DNA of 64,000 nucleotides from CAYFQV01 sp964654185 (GTDB lineage Bacteria > Spirochaetota > Spirochaetia > DSM-27196 > PWMO01), in assembly GCA_964654185.1 (NCBI GenBank), contig CAZZIE010000006.1, positions 3,476-67,475 on the forward strand, in the 5' to 3' direction. The notes below the pieces were generated by a model. It saw only the letters and a list, made by a program, of their open reading frames with translations, did no database searches and was not told the DNA's origin. A program made the translations under genes and the position numbers. Shown one piece after another: positions 17,558 through 26,533 of the stretch (its first letter is position 1; each line of letters starts with the position of its first letter).

Positions 17558-18487
17558 TCACAGTTTGGCCAGACGCTTCATCTCCTCCTCCGAGAGAGGC
17601 GATAGATCGGTCGTTGCCAGGCGCCGGGTCAATTCACGCCAGCTCTCATCCTCCAGATAGATGGCTTTCAGCAGGCGCTCCGCCTCCGCGTCGTTGCCGT
17701 TCCCGGCCAGCGTGAGGGCGCGCCAGTACCGGAGCTCGAGATTCTCCGGTTGCAGGGCGTCGGCGGCTTCGAACTCCGCGGTTGCCTCCGCGAAGTCGCC
17801 CCGCGCAAGGGCGTCGTCGCCCCGACTTGCGTGATCGTAGGCGCGGCGCACGTCGATGAGTCGTCGCAGCTCGAGCAGTGGCTCCGGGTGATCCTCCACG
17901 CGCAGATCGAGCCGCCGGTCCTCCATCACGTGACCCGACGCTGCGGTGCCCACGATGAGGATGGTTGCGGACTGCCGTCCCCGGATATCGCCTCCGGCCT
18001 GTTCCGCCGCCTCCAGCGCCCGCATGAGGCGTTCCGCCAGCGGACCTTCGGCTGCGGTGAAGGCATCGGCCATTGCCGGCCACACATCGCGCGAGCGCAT
18101 GAGATTGGCCTGGACCGAGAATCGCGGCTGGAGGGTGTGTCCCGCCTCGGAGATGCACTTCCCGCCGGTGTGGACGGCGACGTCATATCCCGGCGCCGCA
18201 ATGGCCAGCTGCCGATAGTTGCGCTGGTCATCATGGGCGAGCAGCGCAGACACCGCCTCGGTCGGGGAGGAGCCGTTCCGGAGAAGCTTGAGGCCTTCGG
18301 GTCCGAAGTCAACGTTCACCACCGACTGCGTGGCGACTACCCCGACGCCGGCCTCCGCCCAGGGCACAACGGAGCCTACGGAGAAGTAGTGTGACTGTAC
18401 CGCCACGCCCATCTCGCCGGCCGTCTCATCCACCGCGACGATCGAATAGGTGTGCACCAGGGGATCGCGAGACGTGGTCGTGTCCAT
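17558..18487 (-). CDS. DUF1028 family (Ntn-hydrolase-like) protein with C-terminal TPR region
   Basis: The 309-aa protein has the DUF1028 core in residues 10-215. Landmarks are THTYSIVAVD-type opening strand residues, the GVAVQSHYFSVGSVVPWAEAG block and the VVATQSVVNVDFGPEG segment. DUF1028 adopts an Ntn-hydrolase-like fold; some members lie near peptidoglycan or peptide catabolic genes, but no reaction is established. The last 90 residues carry one or two TPR-like helices (SRGDDALARGDFAEATAEFE). A TATACT hexamer sits only 8 nt before ATG 18487 with no clear ribosome site, so the message may be leaderless. Confidence 0.82.
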   Translation of the reverse strand: MDTTTSRDPLVHTYSIVAVDETAGEMGVAVQSHYFSVGSVVPWAEAGVGVVATQSVVNVDFGPEGLKLLRNGSSPTEAVSALLAHDDQRNYRQLAIAAPGYDVAVHTGGKCISEAGHTLQPRFSVQANLMRSRDVWPAMADAFTAAEGPLAERLMRALEAAEQAGGDIRGRQSATILIVGTAASGHVMEDRRLDLRVEDHPEPLLELRRLIDVRRAYDHASRGDDALARGDFAEATAEFEAADALQPENLELRYWRALTLAGNGNDAEAERLLKAIYLEDESWRELTRRLATTDLSPLSEEEMKRLAKL

Positions 18488-18549
18488 AGAGCACTAGTAT
18501 ACCAACCACGCCCGCGGTCGGACAGGGCGGCGCGGGCGGCGCCGAAGCG

Positions 18550-18609
18550 TCGCACGGCGCCGCGGTCATTCGCACGGCGCCGCGGTCATTCGCACGGCGG
18601 GGCGGCTAT
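18550..18609. repeat. 20-bp tandem repeat between DUF1028 and acyltransferase genes
   Basis: Two identical 20-bp copies (TCGCACGGCGCCGCGGTCAT at 18550-18569 and 18570-18589) are followed by a diverged third copy at 18590-18609. The region is non-coding. Confidence 0.85.
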
Positions 18610-18661
18610 TCCCAGGACGCAGCGCGCGCTCGTCTGCGCGCCGCCGGGCCGCCGGGCCGCG

Positions 18662-19774
18662 CTATAGTCGGCGCGAGAACACCGGGCGATACAGTTCCTT
18701 CACGCGGTTGCTCCCGGGCATCTTGGTACGTTTGATCGGAGTGATTCGGATCCGCCGCCGCTCCAGACCGGCTCGACGCGTGAGGTCCCGGAGGGAAATG
18801 AGCGCGCGTTCGAGCTCCTGGGCGGTCTCGCTTCCGAGGCGGTAGGAGAAGAATGCCGGATTGGTTATTCGCACGAAGCCGAGCACGACCGCAACCGCCC
18901 GACCGAGCTTCTGGGAATTGAGGTATCGGTTCATTCGGCGAAGCGGGCGGACCCGGCGGCGCTTCAGGTTGTAGTAGAGGGCGTTGATCAGGACCGGAAG
19001 ATGGAAGAACCGGGCGAGCACATCCGGCCGATAGAGCTGATCTTCGACCCGTTCCTCCTCGCCCGAGCTGCTGCGCATGGTGAGCTGAAGCTCGAACTCC
19101 TCCCACTCCGGACTGCTGTGGAGATCGCGATCCCACTGAGGGATCAGCTCTTCGATGTGGTCGAGGACGATCTCCGCGAAGTGCTCCATCTGCTGCTTTC
19201 GAGAGAGACTTTCGTCGCGCCGGGTGACCGGTATCGGCTCGCCAACCCTCGCCTCGAGACGAGGGTGCTGGAGGAAGAAGGCCTTGTGAATTGCCTCGGC
19301 CACACCGCCGAATCCGACAGGTACAACGGAAGCGCCCGTCGAGAAACTCAGCCAGGACACGCCGTTATGGGCCGACTTTCGCGCAGCCTGCCAGATCCCC
19401 CCTTCCGGGAAGATGCCGACAACGCCGCCGGATTCGAGAATGTGCTGTGCCTGCCGGAGTGCCTTGCGGTCCAGTTGCCCGCGGCTGTAGGGAATGTAGC
19501 CGTACCACTTGGCGAAATAGCGATACCGGCGATCAAGAGGAATGTCCCCGGCACCGATGACCTCGACGTCGTGGGGGCACGCCATCATCATGAGGGCTAC
19601 TTCCATGATGCCACGATGGTTTCCCGCTACGATGTAAGGACCGCGAGAGGGAAAGTGTTCGGTGCCGGATATGGTGGATCGGGTGAGCAGCCACAGCATT
19701 GTCCGGGCGAACCACCTCAGTGGTCGCCGGAAGAGATTTCGCCAGATGCTCAGGTATTCGGGCTTGCCGGCCAC
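18662..19774 (-). CDS. PlsC-type 1-acylglycerol-3-phosphate acyltransferase family protein
   Basis: The 370-aa protein has an N-terminal amphipathic or membrane helix and the PlsC/LPLAT fold in residues 40-230. Motif I reads NHRGIME where NHx4D is usual, so the catalytic Asp is replaced by Glu. Motif III FPEGGIW is intact, and PVGFGG follows in the right place. Such enzymes acylate lysophosphatidate or related acceptors at the membrane. The C-terminal 140 residues are Arg-rich and not recognised. Translation starts at GTG 19774, 26 nt after rpmB, with a GGCCG-TTA-CGGCC hairpin (19782-19794) in between. Confidence 0.82.
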   Translation of the reverse strand: MAGKPEYLSIWRNLFRRPLRWFARTMLWLLTRSTISGTEHFPSRGPYIVAGNHRGIMEVALMMMACPHDVEVIGAGDIPLDRRYRYFAKWYGYIPYSRGQLDRKALRQAQHILESGGVVGIFPEGGIWQAARKSAHNGVSWLSFSTGASVVPVGFGGVAEAIHKAFFLQHPRLEARVGEPIPVTRRDESLSRKQQMEHFAEIVLDHIEELIPQWDRDLHSSPEWEEFELQLTMRSSSGEEERVEDQLYRPDVLARFFHLPVLINALYYNLKRRRVRPLRRMNRYLNSQKLGRAVAVVLGFVRITNPAFFSYRLGSETAQELERALISLRDLTRRAGLERRRIRITPIKRTKMPGSNRVKELYRPVFSRRL

Positions 19775-19800
19775 GATTATGGGCCGTTACGGCCGACGTC

Positions 19801-20040
19801 CTAAGTGACGTCTTTCAGCTGGAGACCATTCTTGCGAAGGAACTGCATGAGTCCAAGCTTGCTCACACTTCGCAGAGCCCGCGTGGAGAGACGAATTCGG
19901 ACGAAACGGTTCAGTTCCGGAACGAAAATCCGCTTCGAATGTACATTCGGCTTCTGCCACCGCTTGGTCTTGTTGTGCGCGTGAGAAATGTTGTTTCCAG
20001 ACAGTGGTTTCTTGTTCGTTATGGCGCAACGTCGCGACAT
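19801..20040 (-). CDS. rpmB: 50S ribosomal protein L28
   Basis: L28 is a large-subunit ribosomal protein. The 79-aa sequence starts MSRRCAITNKKPLSGNN and contains the family core HAHNKTKRWQKPNVHSKRI with RIRLSTRALRSV downstream. The zinc-binding Cys pairs of some L28 forms are not complete, consistent with the zinc-independent type. ATG 20040 is preceded by TAGGAG. An in-frame longer start upstream lacks homology and was rejected. A strong promoter lies at 20133-20162. Confidence 0.96.
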   Translation of the reverse strand: MSRRCAITNKKPLSGNNISHAHNKTKRWQKPNVHSKRIFVPELNRFVRIRLSTRALRSVSKLGLMQFLRKNGLQLKDVT

Positions 20041-20132
20041 TGGTCTATCTCCTACCGGTGAATACACAAAAGGCACGAACGTGGCGGGGCGGACGCAAAG
20101 CGTCTGCCGACAAAGCCGTCCGTGGAACTGGA

Positions 20133-20162
20133 AATATATCCTGCCTCTGAGATTGGCGTCAA
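20133..20162 (-). promoter_or_regulatory. rpmB promoter
   Basis: On the minus strand TTGACG (20157-20162) and TATATT (20133-20138) are separated by 18 bp, a near-consensus sigma-70 type promoter. The predicted leader is about 85 nt. Confidence 0.65.
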
Positions 20163-20170
20163 GGCGCCAA
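20153..20170. promoter_or_regulatory. Inverted repeat overlapping the rpmB -35 box
   Basis: TTGGCG-6 nt-CGCCAA forms a perfect 6+6 dyad that covers the -35 element of the rpmB promoter. This is the usual position for a repressor operator. The cognate factor is unknown. Confidence 0.4.
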
Positions 20171-20237
20171 CACTCCGCTTCTCAGTCGCGGGCGGCCTGT
20201 CGCCGTTCTGAGTCGCGGGCGCGCCGCCGCCGACTCC

Positions 20238-21545
20238 TCACACAGGGGTGGGCTCGCGCTTGAGGGTCTCCTTCGCCCGCCCCTGGAGATGGCGAACCGC
20301 CAGGTTCCACTTGTAGCTGTTGCCGCCGCGATTCAACAACGTCACCTGGTAGAGGGAGCCCCGGTAGTAGAACTCCAGGAACTCGCTGTTCTGGACATTG
20401 ATACCTTCGATCTCGTCGACCTCGAATACCAGTGACTCTCCACGTCCCTCCGTCGCATCCAGCACCAGACGATCCAGGAAGAGGCTCAGTATCCCGCGGC
20501 CCCGGAACTCCAGCGGTTGGCTCTTGAATCCCTCGCGGACTCTGGCCCTGGCTTCGCTCAGGATGGGATCCGTCCGACCCGACGCCAGCGCCTCGTCGAT
20601 CACTCCTTCGAAGTGCTGAACCTGCCAGAGGTTCCATCGACGCAGGTTCGGAAAGTGCAGCGGCCCGGAGACGGGCTCGAAGGCGCCGTACCCGTTCATC
20701 CGTGCAGCGTAGCCGCAGCACTCACAGCGAATGGTGTTGCCGCCGCTCTTGAGTGTACCGATGTTGCGACAATCAGGGCATATGAACAGAACGATCTCCA
20801 GATACTCTGCCCGGTGGCGGGAGACATATCTGACCCGCCGCTCCTTCTGCGCTTCGAACTCGTCACTGTCGAGATGGCGAACGATGTGCTCGTAGATCTC
20901 ATCGACGGTCATGCCACGCATCTGCTTTGGCGTCAGCGCGAGGGTGTAGTGCATGTCGATGCGCCCGCGCCGCGGGCCACGAGCCCACCGAGGAAGAGAG
21001 AGGAAGGAGCCCTGAATCCGCGTGGTCACGACAGGGACCTTCAGCGACTTGAGGAGCTTCGCCGTCGAGTAGTAGATGGGTAAGCTGTGGCCGTCCCAGC
21101 TGCTCTGCCCCTCCGGAAAGATGCCAATGACACCTTTCCTCGCCTTAATCTGAACGATCCGCTTGACCGTTTCCAGGTCCGAAAGCGCCTTCGTCTTGGG
21201 AATGCCACCGACAAGACGAAGACCGAAGTCAACAATGGGAGAGCGAAAGTTCGAGTCGGAGACGACGTAGTGAACGGCGTAGGGAACACGGCTCGCCAGC
21301 AGAAAAGGATCGAGCACGCAGGCGTGATTCGCCAGGATGACGAAGGGCGGCTTAACCTGCCGGAAGACCTCGTAGTTGTGGGCTCGAAGTCGAAACAGCC
21401 AGGTCATGACCGGCCCGAAGGTGTGGCGCAGAATGCGAAATACGGTCTCGGAAGCGTGGATGCGGCGTCGCGAACGACGCAGGTCCCGGCGTTTCCGGCG
21501 CGTCGGAGTTGGTGCCGCCTCGCCGGATGTGCCTGCACTACTCAT
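20238..21545 (-). CDS. PlsC-type acyltransferase with a C-terminal zinc ribbon
   Basis: The 435-aa protein has an LPLAT domain with intact motif I NHACVLD and motif III GIFPEGQSSWDG. About residue 265 there is a four-Cys zinc ribbon (CPDC ... CECCG), then about 150 residues without a recognised family. PlsC proteins transfer acyl chains to lysophospholipids; fusion to a zinc ribbon is unusual. Two starts are possible: ATG 21545 (MSSAGTSG) or an in-frame GTG 21563 lying 1 nt after GGAGG. Neither has ideal spacing. It ends 197 bp upstream of rpmB on the same strand but rpmB has its own promoter. Confidence 0.83.
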   Translation of the reverse strand: MSSAGTSGEAAPTPTRRKRRDLRRSRRRIHASETVFRILRHTFGPVMTWLFRLRAHNYEVFRQVKPPFVILANHACVLDPFLLASRVPYAVHYVVSDSNFRSPIVDFGLRLVGGIPKTKALSDLETVKRIVQIKARKGVIGIFPEGQSSWDGHSLPIYYSTAKLLKSLKVPVVTTRIQGSFLSLPRWARGPRRGRIDMHYTLALTPKQMRGMTVDEIYEHIVRHLDSDEFEAQKERRVRYVSRHRAEYLEIVLFICPDCRNIGTLKSGGNTIRCECCGYAARMNGYGAFEPVSGPLHFPNLRRWNLWQVQHFEGVIDEALASGRTDPILSEARARVREGFKSQPLEFRGRGILSLFLDRLVLDATEGRGESLVFEVDEIEGINVQNSEFLEFYYRGSLYQVTLLNRGGNSYKWNLAVRHLQGRAKETLKREPTPV

Positions 21546-21642
21546 GATACCGGATTTTGACACACCTCCACGGGTAGCTCAAGTATGTGGCGATCCGCTC
21601 TGCGGTTTGCCGAATCCGGCAAGGTGACGGTAATATGCTTCC

Positions 21643-23820
21643 GTGAAACGCTTCCAGCACGCTGAATCGAACCGCCTGTGGGGGGCCTTGTACCTCATCG
21701 CGGCGCTCATCGGTGCGTACTTCGCGCTGGTGAGCCCCATTCGCTTCCAGACGCCGAGCATTGGCGACTACTTCTACCTGTCGGTCGCGGCGCTCCATCT
21801 GGCCTGGGGAAGTGCGCTCTTCGCGACGGCAAGACGCCTCTCCCCGGACGGCCACGTCCTGCTGCCGCGATCCGCGGAGTTTCTCTTCACATACACCTTC
21901 CTGCTCTTCTGGGTGCTATACGCATTCGCCCTGAACGCCAACATGGACTACGTCCAGCGCTTCATGCAGAGCGGTGGAGAGTTGACCCTCGCCCTCGATA
22001 CGGCATCGGAACGACTCGAGGTTGCGGTCCGCTTCCTTCCCTTTCTCGCACTGAATCTGGCCCACTACGTTGTCATGCGTGTGCGTGTTCCCCGTCGGAC
22101 CGACGGCGCCCTCCGTCCGCGGGGAGGCCGCCTCGGCGAGCGGTTCCGCCGGGACCGTCCGATCCCGGATGCCCCGGGACCGGAGATGGTGCGTCAGAAC
22201 GCGCCGTGGCGCCGTGGCGTGCGGCGGTGGGCGCTTCCCCTCGCGCTGCTCAGCAGCGCTCTCTCGGGCATCGCCCTGCCGTCCTTCGTTGCGGAGAACG
22301 GGATCTGGATCCTCGGCTGGATCGCAATGGTGCCACTCTTCCTGGTCTTCAGCGCTACGGGTTTCTGGGGCGGCGTCTTCTACGGGCTGGTGTTCGGCCT
22401 TTTCCGCCTGGTTCTGACGAACTTCTGGCTCGCCACCTTCAGCCTCGTCTCCCTTCAGTTTGCGGTGCTGGTCTTCCTGGTCTTCTACGGCCTGTTCTTT
22501 CCCATCCTGATGGTGTTCTACCACGGCGCACCGCGGTTTCGACTGGTCATTCTACCCCTGGGGTGGACCCTCTTCGAGTATCTGCGCTCTTCGGGTTTTC
22601 TGGGCTATCCCTGGGCCCTCACCGCGCACTCTCAGTACTCCGTGCTGCCGATCATTCAGATTGCCTCGGTCACCGGGGTGTGGGGCGTTTCGTTTCTGGT
22701 CATCCTGGTGAATGCCGTCTTTGCCCACGCCCTCATCCGACGGCTCGACCGACCTCATGTGGGAGGCGTTTCGGCGGGCGGCCTGCGCTCCCCGTTGGGC
22801 ACCGTCGCGGCAACCCTGGCGGGGCTCGCCCTCCTGGCCTACGCGGGCTCGATCGCCATGACATTCGGGGCGGCGCGCGATAACGACCGGCCGGCGCCGC
22901 AGGTGCGGGTCGCCCTGATCCAGCAGAACTCCGACCCGCGGAAGCACGAGTACAACAGAACCTTCAACAGCCTCAAACGACTCACCGACAAAGCACTGCG
23001 GGAGAACCCGGACATCGTCATGTGGTCCGAAACCGCCTTCGTACCGAACATTCGCCGCTGGGGCGCCGAAGAGCCCACCTCAAGTCGGTACGCGCGCCTG
23101 GTGGATCGCTTCCTCACCTACCAGGACTCGATCAACACCTGGCTCGTCACCGGCAACGACGACTACGAGATCGTTACCGACGAGGATGGTCGCGAAATCG
23201 ACAGGCTCAACTACAACGCTGCGGTCCTGTTTGATGACGATGGTAACAGGGTCGACACCTACCGCAAGATCAAACTCGTGCCCTTCACGGAGTACTTCCC
23301 CTACCAGGAGTCTCTCCCGTGGGTCTACCAGCTCCTGCTGGAGTTCGACACCCACTTCTGGGAGCCCGGCGTCGAGCGAACGGTCTTCGAGCATCCGGAA
23401 TTCACCTTCTCCACGCCGATCTGTTTCGAGGACGTCTTTCCCAACGAGGTGCGCCGCTTCGTGCTCGCCGGTGCGGAGGTCATTGCCAATATGTCGAACG
23501 ACTACTGGTCCCTCACGCCGGTCCAGGCAAAGCAGCACTTCGTCGCAGGGGTCTTCCGCGCCGTGGAGAACCGGCGCCCCATTGTTCGGGCCACGGCCTC
23601 CGGGGTCACCGCCAACGTCGACCGGTTCGGGCGCATCAAGGCCACGGTGCCGACCTACAGCGAGGAGTACCTGGTGGCGGATGTGACCATTCCGCCGGAC
23701 CGGTTCACGGTCTATACGCGGTGGGGCGACTGGTTTCCGCTGGCATCCGGGGTGGTGCTGATATTGTTGCTGGTGGTCTCCCTGGTGCAACCGGGTGCGA
23801 CCGCGCGGCGCCGGGGATAG
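21643..23820 (+). CDS. lnt: Apolipoprotein N-acyltransferase
   Basis: Lnt adds the third acyl chain to the N-terminal Cys of lipoproteins in the inner membrane. The 725-aa protein has an N-terminal extension of about 190 residues containing four or five membrane helices, then the standard Lnt membrane domain (about 195-420) and a nitrilase-like domain (about 425-690). The catalytic triad is recognisable: Glu in MWSETAF, Lys in YRKIKLVPF and Cys in TPICFEDVF. E. coli Lnt is 512 aa, so the extension is extra. Start is GTG 21643; it is divergent from the zinc-ribbon acyltransferase. Confidence 0.92.
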   Translation: MKRFQHAESNRLWGALYLIAALIGAYFALVSPIRFQTPSIGDYFYLSVAALHLAWGSALFATARRLSPDGHVLLPRSAEFLFTYTFLLFWVLYAFALNANMDYVQRFMQSGGELTLALDTASERLEVAVRFLPFLALNLAHYVVMRVRVPRRTDGALRPRGGRLGERFRRDRPIPDAPGPEMVRQNAPWRRGVRRWALPLALLSSALSGIALPSFVAENGIWILGWIAMVPLFLVFSATGFWGGVFYGLVFGLFRLVLTNFWLATFSLVSLQFAVLVFLVFYGLFFPILMVFYHGAPRFRLVILPLGWTLFEYLRSSGFLGYPWALTAHSQYSVLPIIQIASVTGVWGVSFLVILVNAVFAHALIRRLDRPHVGGVSAGGLRSPLGTVAATLAGLALLAYAGSIAMTFGAARDNDRPAPQVRVALIQQNSDPRKHEYNRTFNSLKRLTDKALRENPDIVMWSETAFVPNIRRWGAEEPTSSRYARLVDRFLTYQDSINTWLVTGNDDYEIVTDEDGREIDRLNYNAAVLFDDDGNRVDTYRKIKLVPFTEYFPYQESLPWVYQLLLEFDTHFWEPGVERTVFEHPEFTFSTPICFEDVFPNEVRRFVLAGAEVIANMSNDYWSLTPVQAKQHFVAGVFRAVENRRPIVRATASGVTANVDRFGRIKATVPTYSEEYLVADVTIPPDRFTVYTRWGDWFPLASGVVLILLLVVSLVQPGATARRRG

Positions 23821-23885
23821 CGGCGCTCCGCGAGCGAACGCAGCGCGTGGAGGAGGGGCCGGCAGGGCCGTGCCGTCGCTGTTGC

Positions 23886-24956
23886 CTATTGCCCGGCGGC
23901 CGCCTCGCCTGAATCCTCGCCGGTGTCGTCGCCCGAGGCGGCGGTGCCGGCGGTCACGTGAATCTCAACGCGGCGATTGAGATGCTGCGAATCCGGCTCG
24001 CGCGTCACCGGGTCCTGGCCGCCGATGCCGCGCACGGTAAGGCTATCCGGCTGAGGTGCGCCTGCCTGCCGGAGATGGCGCCACACGTTACCGGCCCGCG
24101 CCTGGGAGAGCTCAATCCGCCCCGCTTCCGTCCCGGCGAGGGCGCAGTGTCCGACGATTCGGAGCGACCGAATGCCTCCACGCTCATCAGCCATCCTCTT
24201 GAGCCGCTCGACAATCTCATCAAGAGAGCGTCGGGTATCAGGAATGAGTGAAGGGTCGTCGGGGAGGAAGTAGACGGTCCATTGGCGCATCACCGCCGCA
24301 TCGGCGGGTTCCGCCGTGTCGGCAGGTTGGGCTGCCTCGGAGGGCTCCGCGGCGTCAACCCGAGCTCCTTCCTCGTCATCCGCGCCGCCGGCCGGCGACA
24401 CGTCCGCTGCGTCGTCACTGTCGGCCCGGGAATCCTCGGCCGGTCGGGGCTCGCCGACCGACTCCGCGGTATCGGAGGACTCCGCGGTATCGGGCTCGAT
24501 GGTCGCGACGGCTTCCTGGCCGGGAACCCACACGGTGAGGCGAAGACCGAGCAGTACCAGGGCCGCCACCAGCACTGCCGCGAGGGGGATCGCCCATGCC
24601 GCCGCCGGAGTCGGCAGCCACCTCCGCACGGGAAGGCGCTTTGTCTGAACGAGCTTCCCCTCCACCTCGAAGCCGATCTCCGCCACGCCGCTTCTGGTGA
24701 TCCGCCCGCGCAGGGTCATGCGGGGCTTTCGCCCCAGGCCGGCCGGCAGGTCCGACAACTCGACTACGGCGAGCTGCTCCCGATGACGGCCGGCGGGATC
24801 GTTCACCACGAGCTCGATTCGAGCGCGGCGCTGTCCCTCCGCAATGGTTGTCACGGCAAGATCCCGGGCTGTGCCGCGCACAAGAAGAAGGAGCTCTACG
24901 TAGTGTCCGTGGTCGACATTGACATCCAGATGTGGCGGCCGGTCGGAATGGGGCAT
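23886..24956 (-). CDS. Single-TM protein with OmpA-like peptidoglycan-binding domain
   Basis: The protein has 356 aa. Residues 1-115 form a soluble, beta-rich segment without a recognised family and lacking a signal peptide. A membrane helix spans about 118-142. A highly acidic Ala/Glu/Asp-rich linker with repeated DTAE units occupies about 150-225. An OmpA C-terminal domain follows (about 230-340) with IVGHCALAGTEAGRIELSQ and NRRVEIHV. The layout puts a cytoplasmic N-domain opposite a periplasmic peptidoglycan anchor, as in MotB-like proteins. TATACT lies 10 nt before ATG 24956; AGAAGG abuts the start. Confidence 0.82.
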   Translation of the reverse strand: MPHSDRPPHLDVNVDHGHYVELLLLVRGTARDLAVTTIAEGQRRARIELVVNDPAGRHREQLAVVELSDLPAGLGRKPRMTLRGRITRSGVAEIGFEVEGKLVQTKRLPVRRWLPTPAAAWAIPLAAVLVAALVLLGLRLTVWVPGQEAVATIEPDTAESSDTAESVGEPRPAEDSRADSDDAADVSPAGGADDEEGARVDAAEPSEAAQPADTAEPADAAVMRQWTVYFLPDDPSLIPDTRRSLDEIVERLKRMADERGGIRSLRIVGHCALAGTEAGRIELSQARAGNVWRHLRQAGAPQPDSLTVRGIGGQDPVTREPDSQHLNRRVEIHVTAGTAASGDDTGEDSGEAAAGQ

Positions 24957-25061
24957 CCTTCTGCCCAGTATACGCCACGGACCGGGCGGTCGCGAACCCG
25001 GCGGTTCTCCTTTTGGCGGACGTCTATCCCCTGGTGTTACTGCGAGACGGCGCGGTGCCCG

Positions 25062-25121
25062 GTGCGCACCAAAGGGGTGCGCGCCAAAGCGGTGCGCGTT
25101 GAAGCGGTGCGCGTCTTTTGG
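25062..25121. repeat. 15-bp tandem repeat, four copies, upstream of the GT4 gene
   Basis: Four head-to-tail 15-bp units begin GTGCGCG or GTGCGCA: 25062-25076, 25077-25091, 25092-25106 and 25107-25121. The last copy runs to within 14 nt of the start codon at 25136, so the array would sit in or over the promoter. Confidence 0.85.
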
Positions 25122-25135
25122 CTATGCTCCCGTCC

Positions 25136-26533
25136 ATGGACGACCGATTTCGTGTGGCATTCGTGTGCGGCAAGCTGGGCGATGTGGACGGCGTCTCCCT
25201 GGAAGTGGACAAGTGGATATCGACCCTCCAGTCACACGGCCACTCGGTCGTTACGATTGCCGGGAAGTACCGCAATCCTCTGGAATCGGTACCGCCTGAG
25301 GATCAGCTCCTCGTGGAGAGGATCCGCTTCGACTCACCGGAACAGCAGTACTACGAAACCTCGGCGTTTCCACATCTCAACCGGCGGCCGCCCCATCAGT
25401 CCCGCGAGAAGATCGAGCTCATGCTGGACCAGCTCCAGGCGGACGGCACCGACGTCGCCAACTGGATTGACGAGGTGGTTCACGAGCGAGACATAGATGT
25501 GCTCATTGCGGAGAACACGAACGCCATGCCCATGACGCTGATCGGCGGCATGGCCATGTACAAGCTCGCCACGGAGCGTCGCATGGCCACCATCTTCCAC
25601 CATCACGACTTCTGGTGGGAGCGGAGCCGTTTCAGCAACAACTACATCGAATCCTTTCTGAACACGATCATGCCCCCGGTCGACCTGGGACTGGAGCACA
25701 CGGTCATTTCGTCCTATGCAGCGCACATCCTGACGAGCCTGAAGCGCGTTCAGCCTCACGTCGTGACGAACTGCGAGGACTTCGACCACCCTGTCTGGAA
25801 AGGTGAGTACAATCACGACTTCCGCGAACAACTCGGATTCCGGGAGGACGACCTGCTTGTTGTCCAGCCGACCCGCATTGTCCCGCGCAAGCGCATTGAA
25901 GACTCCCTCGCCTTCGTGCGGCACCTCCTGGAACGCTACCCGGAGTACCGCGGCAAGACGCACTACATCATCTCTCTCTATCAGGGAGACGAGCCGGATC
26001 AGCAGTACATCGATACGATCCAGGATATTGCCCGCGATGCGGATATTCCCCTTCACCTCATTTCAGACCGGGTCGCCTCGGTCCGCGGCACCGATCCGGA
26101 GGGGCGGAAGCTCTACACCAATCGCGACGTTCTGGCCCACGCGGATTTCGTCACCTACCTGCCGGTGTGGGAGGGATTCGGCAACGCCCTTCTGGAAGCA
26201 ATCGCCGCGAAGGTACCGATCGTCACGACGACCTACCTGGTCTACAAAACCGATATCATGCCCCTCCAACTCCGCAACGTTGAGATCCGGGACACCTACG
26301 ATGAGAAGGGACGCCTGGTCATTCCCGACCGGGCCGTCGACGAGATCGTCCAGATCATCAGGAACCCCAGGGAGCGACAAGAGCGCGTCGATCACAACTT
26401 CCAGGTGGCCCGACAGGAGTTCGGCCTGCACGTCCTCTCGCGGAAGCTCCGGTGGGTGTTTCAGGAGTACGGTGACGAGATTCGCGCCTCTCGGAAACGC
26501 CGCGCCAAGGCGGGCGCCCGCTACTCGGTGTAA
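25136..26533 (+). CDS. Glycosyltransferase family 4 protein
   Basis: The 465-aa protein has the GT-B fold of family 4. The N-domain opens with VAFVCGKLGDVDGVSLEVD and contains HHHDFWWERSRFS. The C-domain has RIVPRKR and the EGFGNALLEAIAAKVPIV block with the E-x7-E sugar-nucleotide motif. GT4 enzymes are retaining and use UDP- or GDP-sugars. The HHHDFWWERSRF segment recalls glycosyltransferases of mannosylglucosylglycerate-type solute synthesis, but I recall this only loosely and do not assign it. ATG 25136 has no ribosome site; TATGCT ends 7 nt upstream. It converges on lgt through a tandem repeat. Confidence 0.8.
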   Translation: MDDRFRVAFVCGKLGDVDGVSLEVDKWISTLQSHGHSVVTIAGKYRNPLESVPPEDQLLVERIRFDSPEQQYYETSAFPHLNRRPPHQSREKIELMLDQLQADGTDVANWIDEVVHERDIDVLIAENTNAMPMTLIGGMAMYKLATERRMATIFHHHDFWWERSRFSNNYIESFLNTIMPPVDLGLEHTVISSYAAHILTSLKRVQPHVVTNCEDFDHPVWKGEYNHDFREQLGFREDDLLVVQPTRIVPRKRIEDSLAFVRHLLERYPEYRGKTHYIISLYQGDEPDQQYIDTIQDIARDADIPLHLISDRVASVRGTDPEGRKLYTNRDVLAHADFVTYLPVWEGFGNALLEAIAAKVPIVTTTYLVYKTDIMPLQLRNVEIRDTYDEKGRLVIPDRAVDEIVQIIRNPRERQERVDHNFQVARQEFGLHVLSRKLRWVFQEYGDEIRASRKRRAKAGARYSV

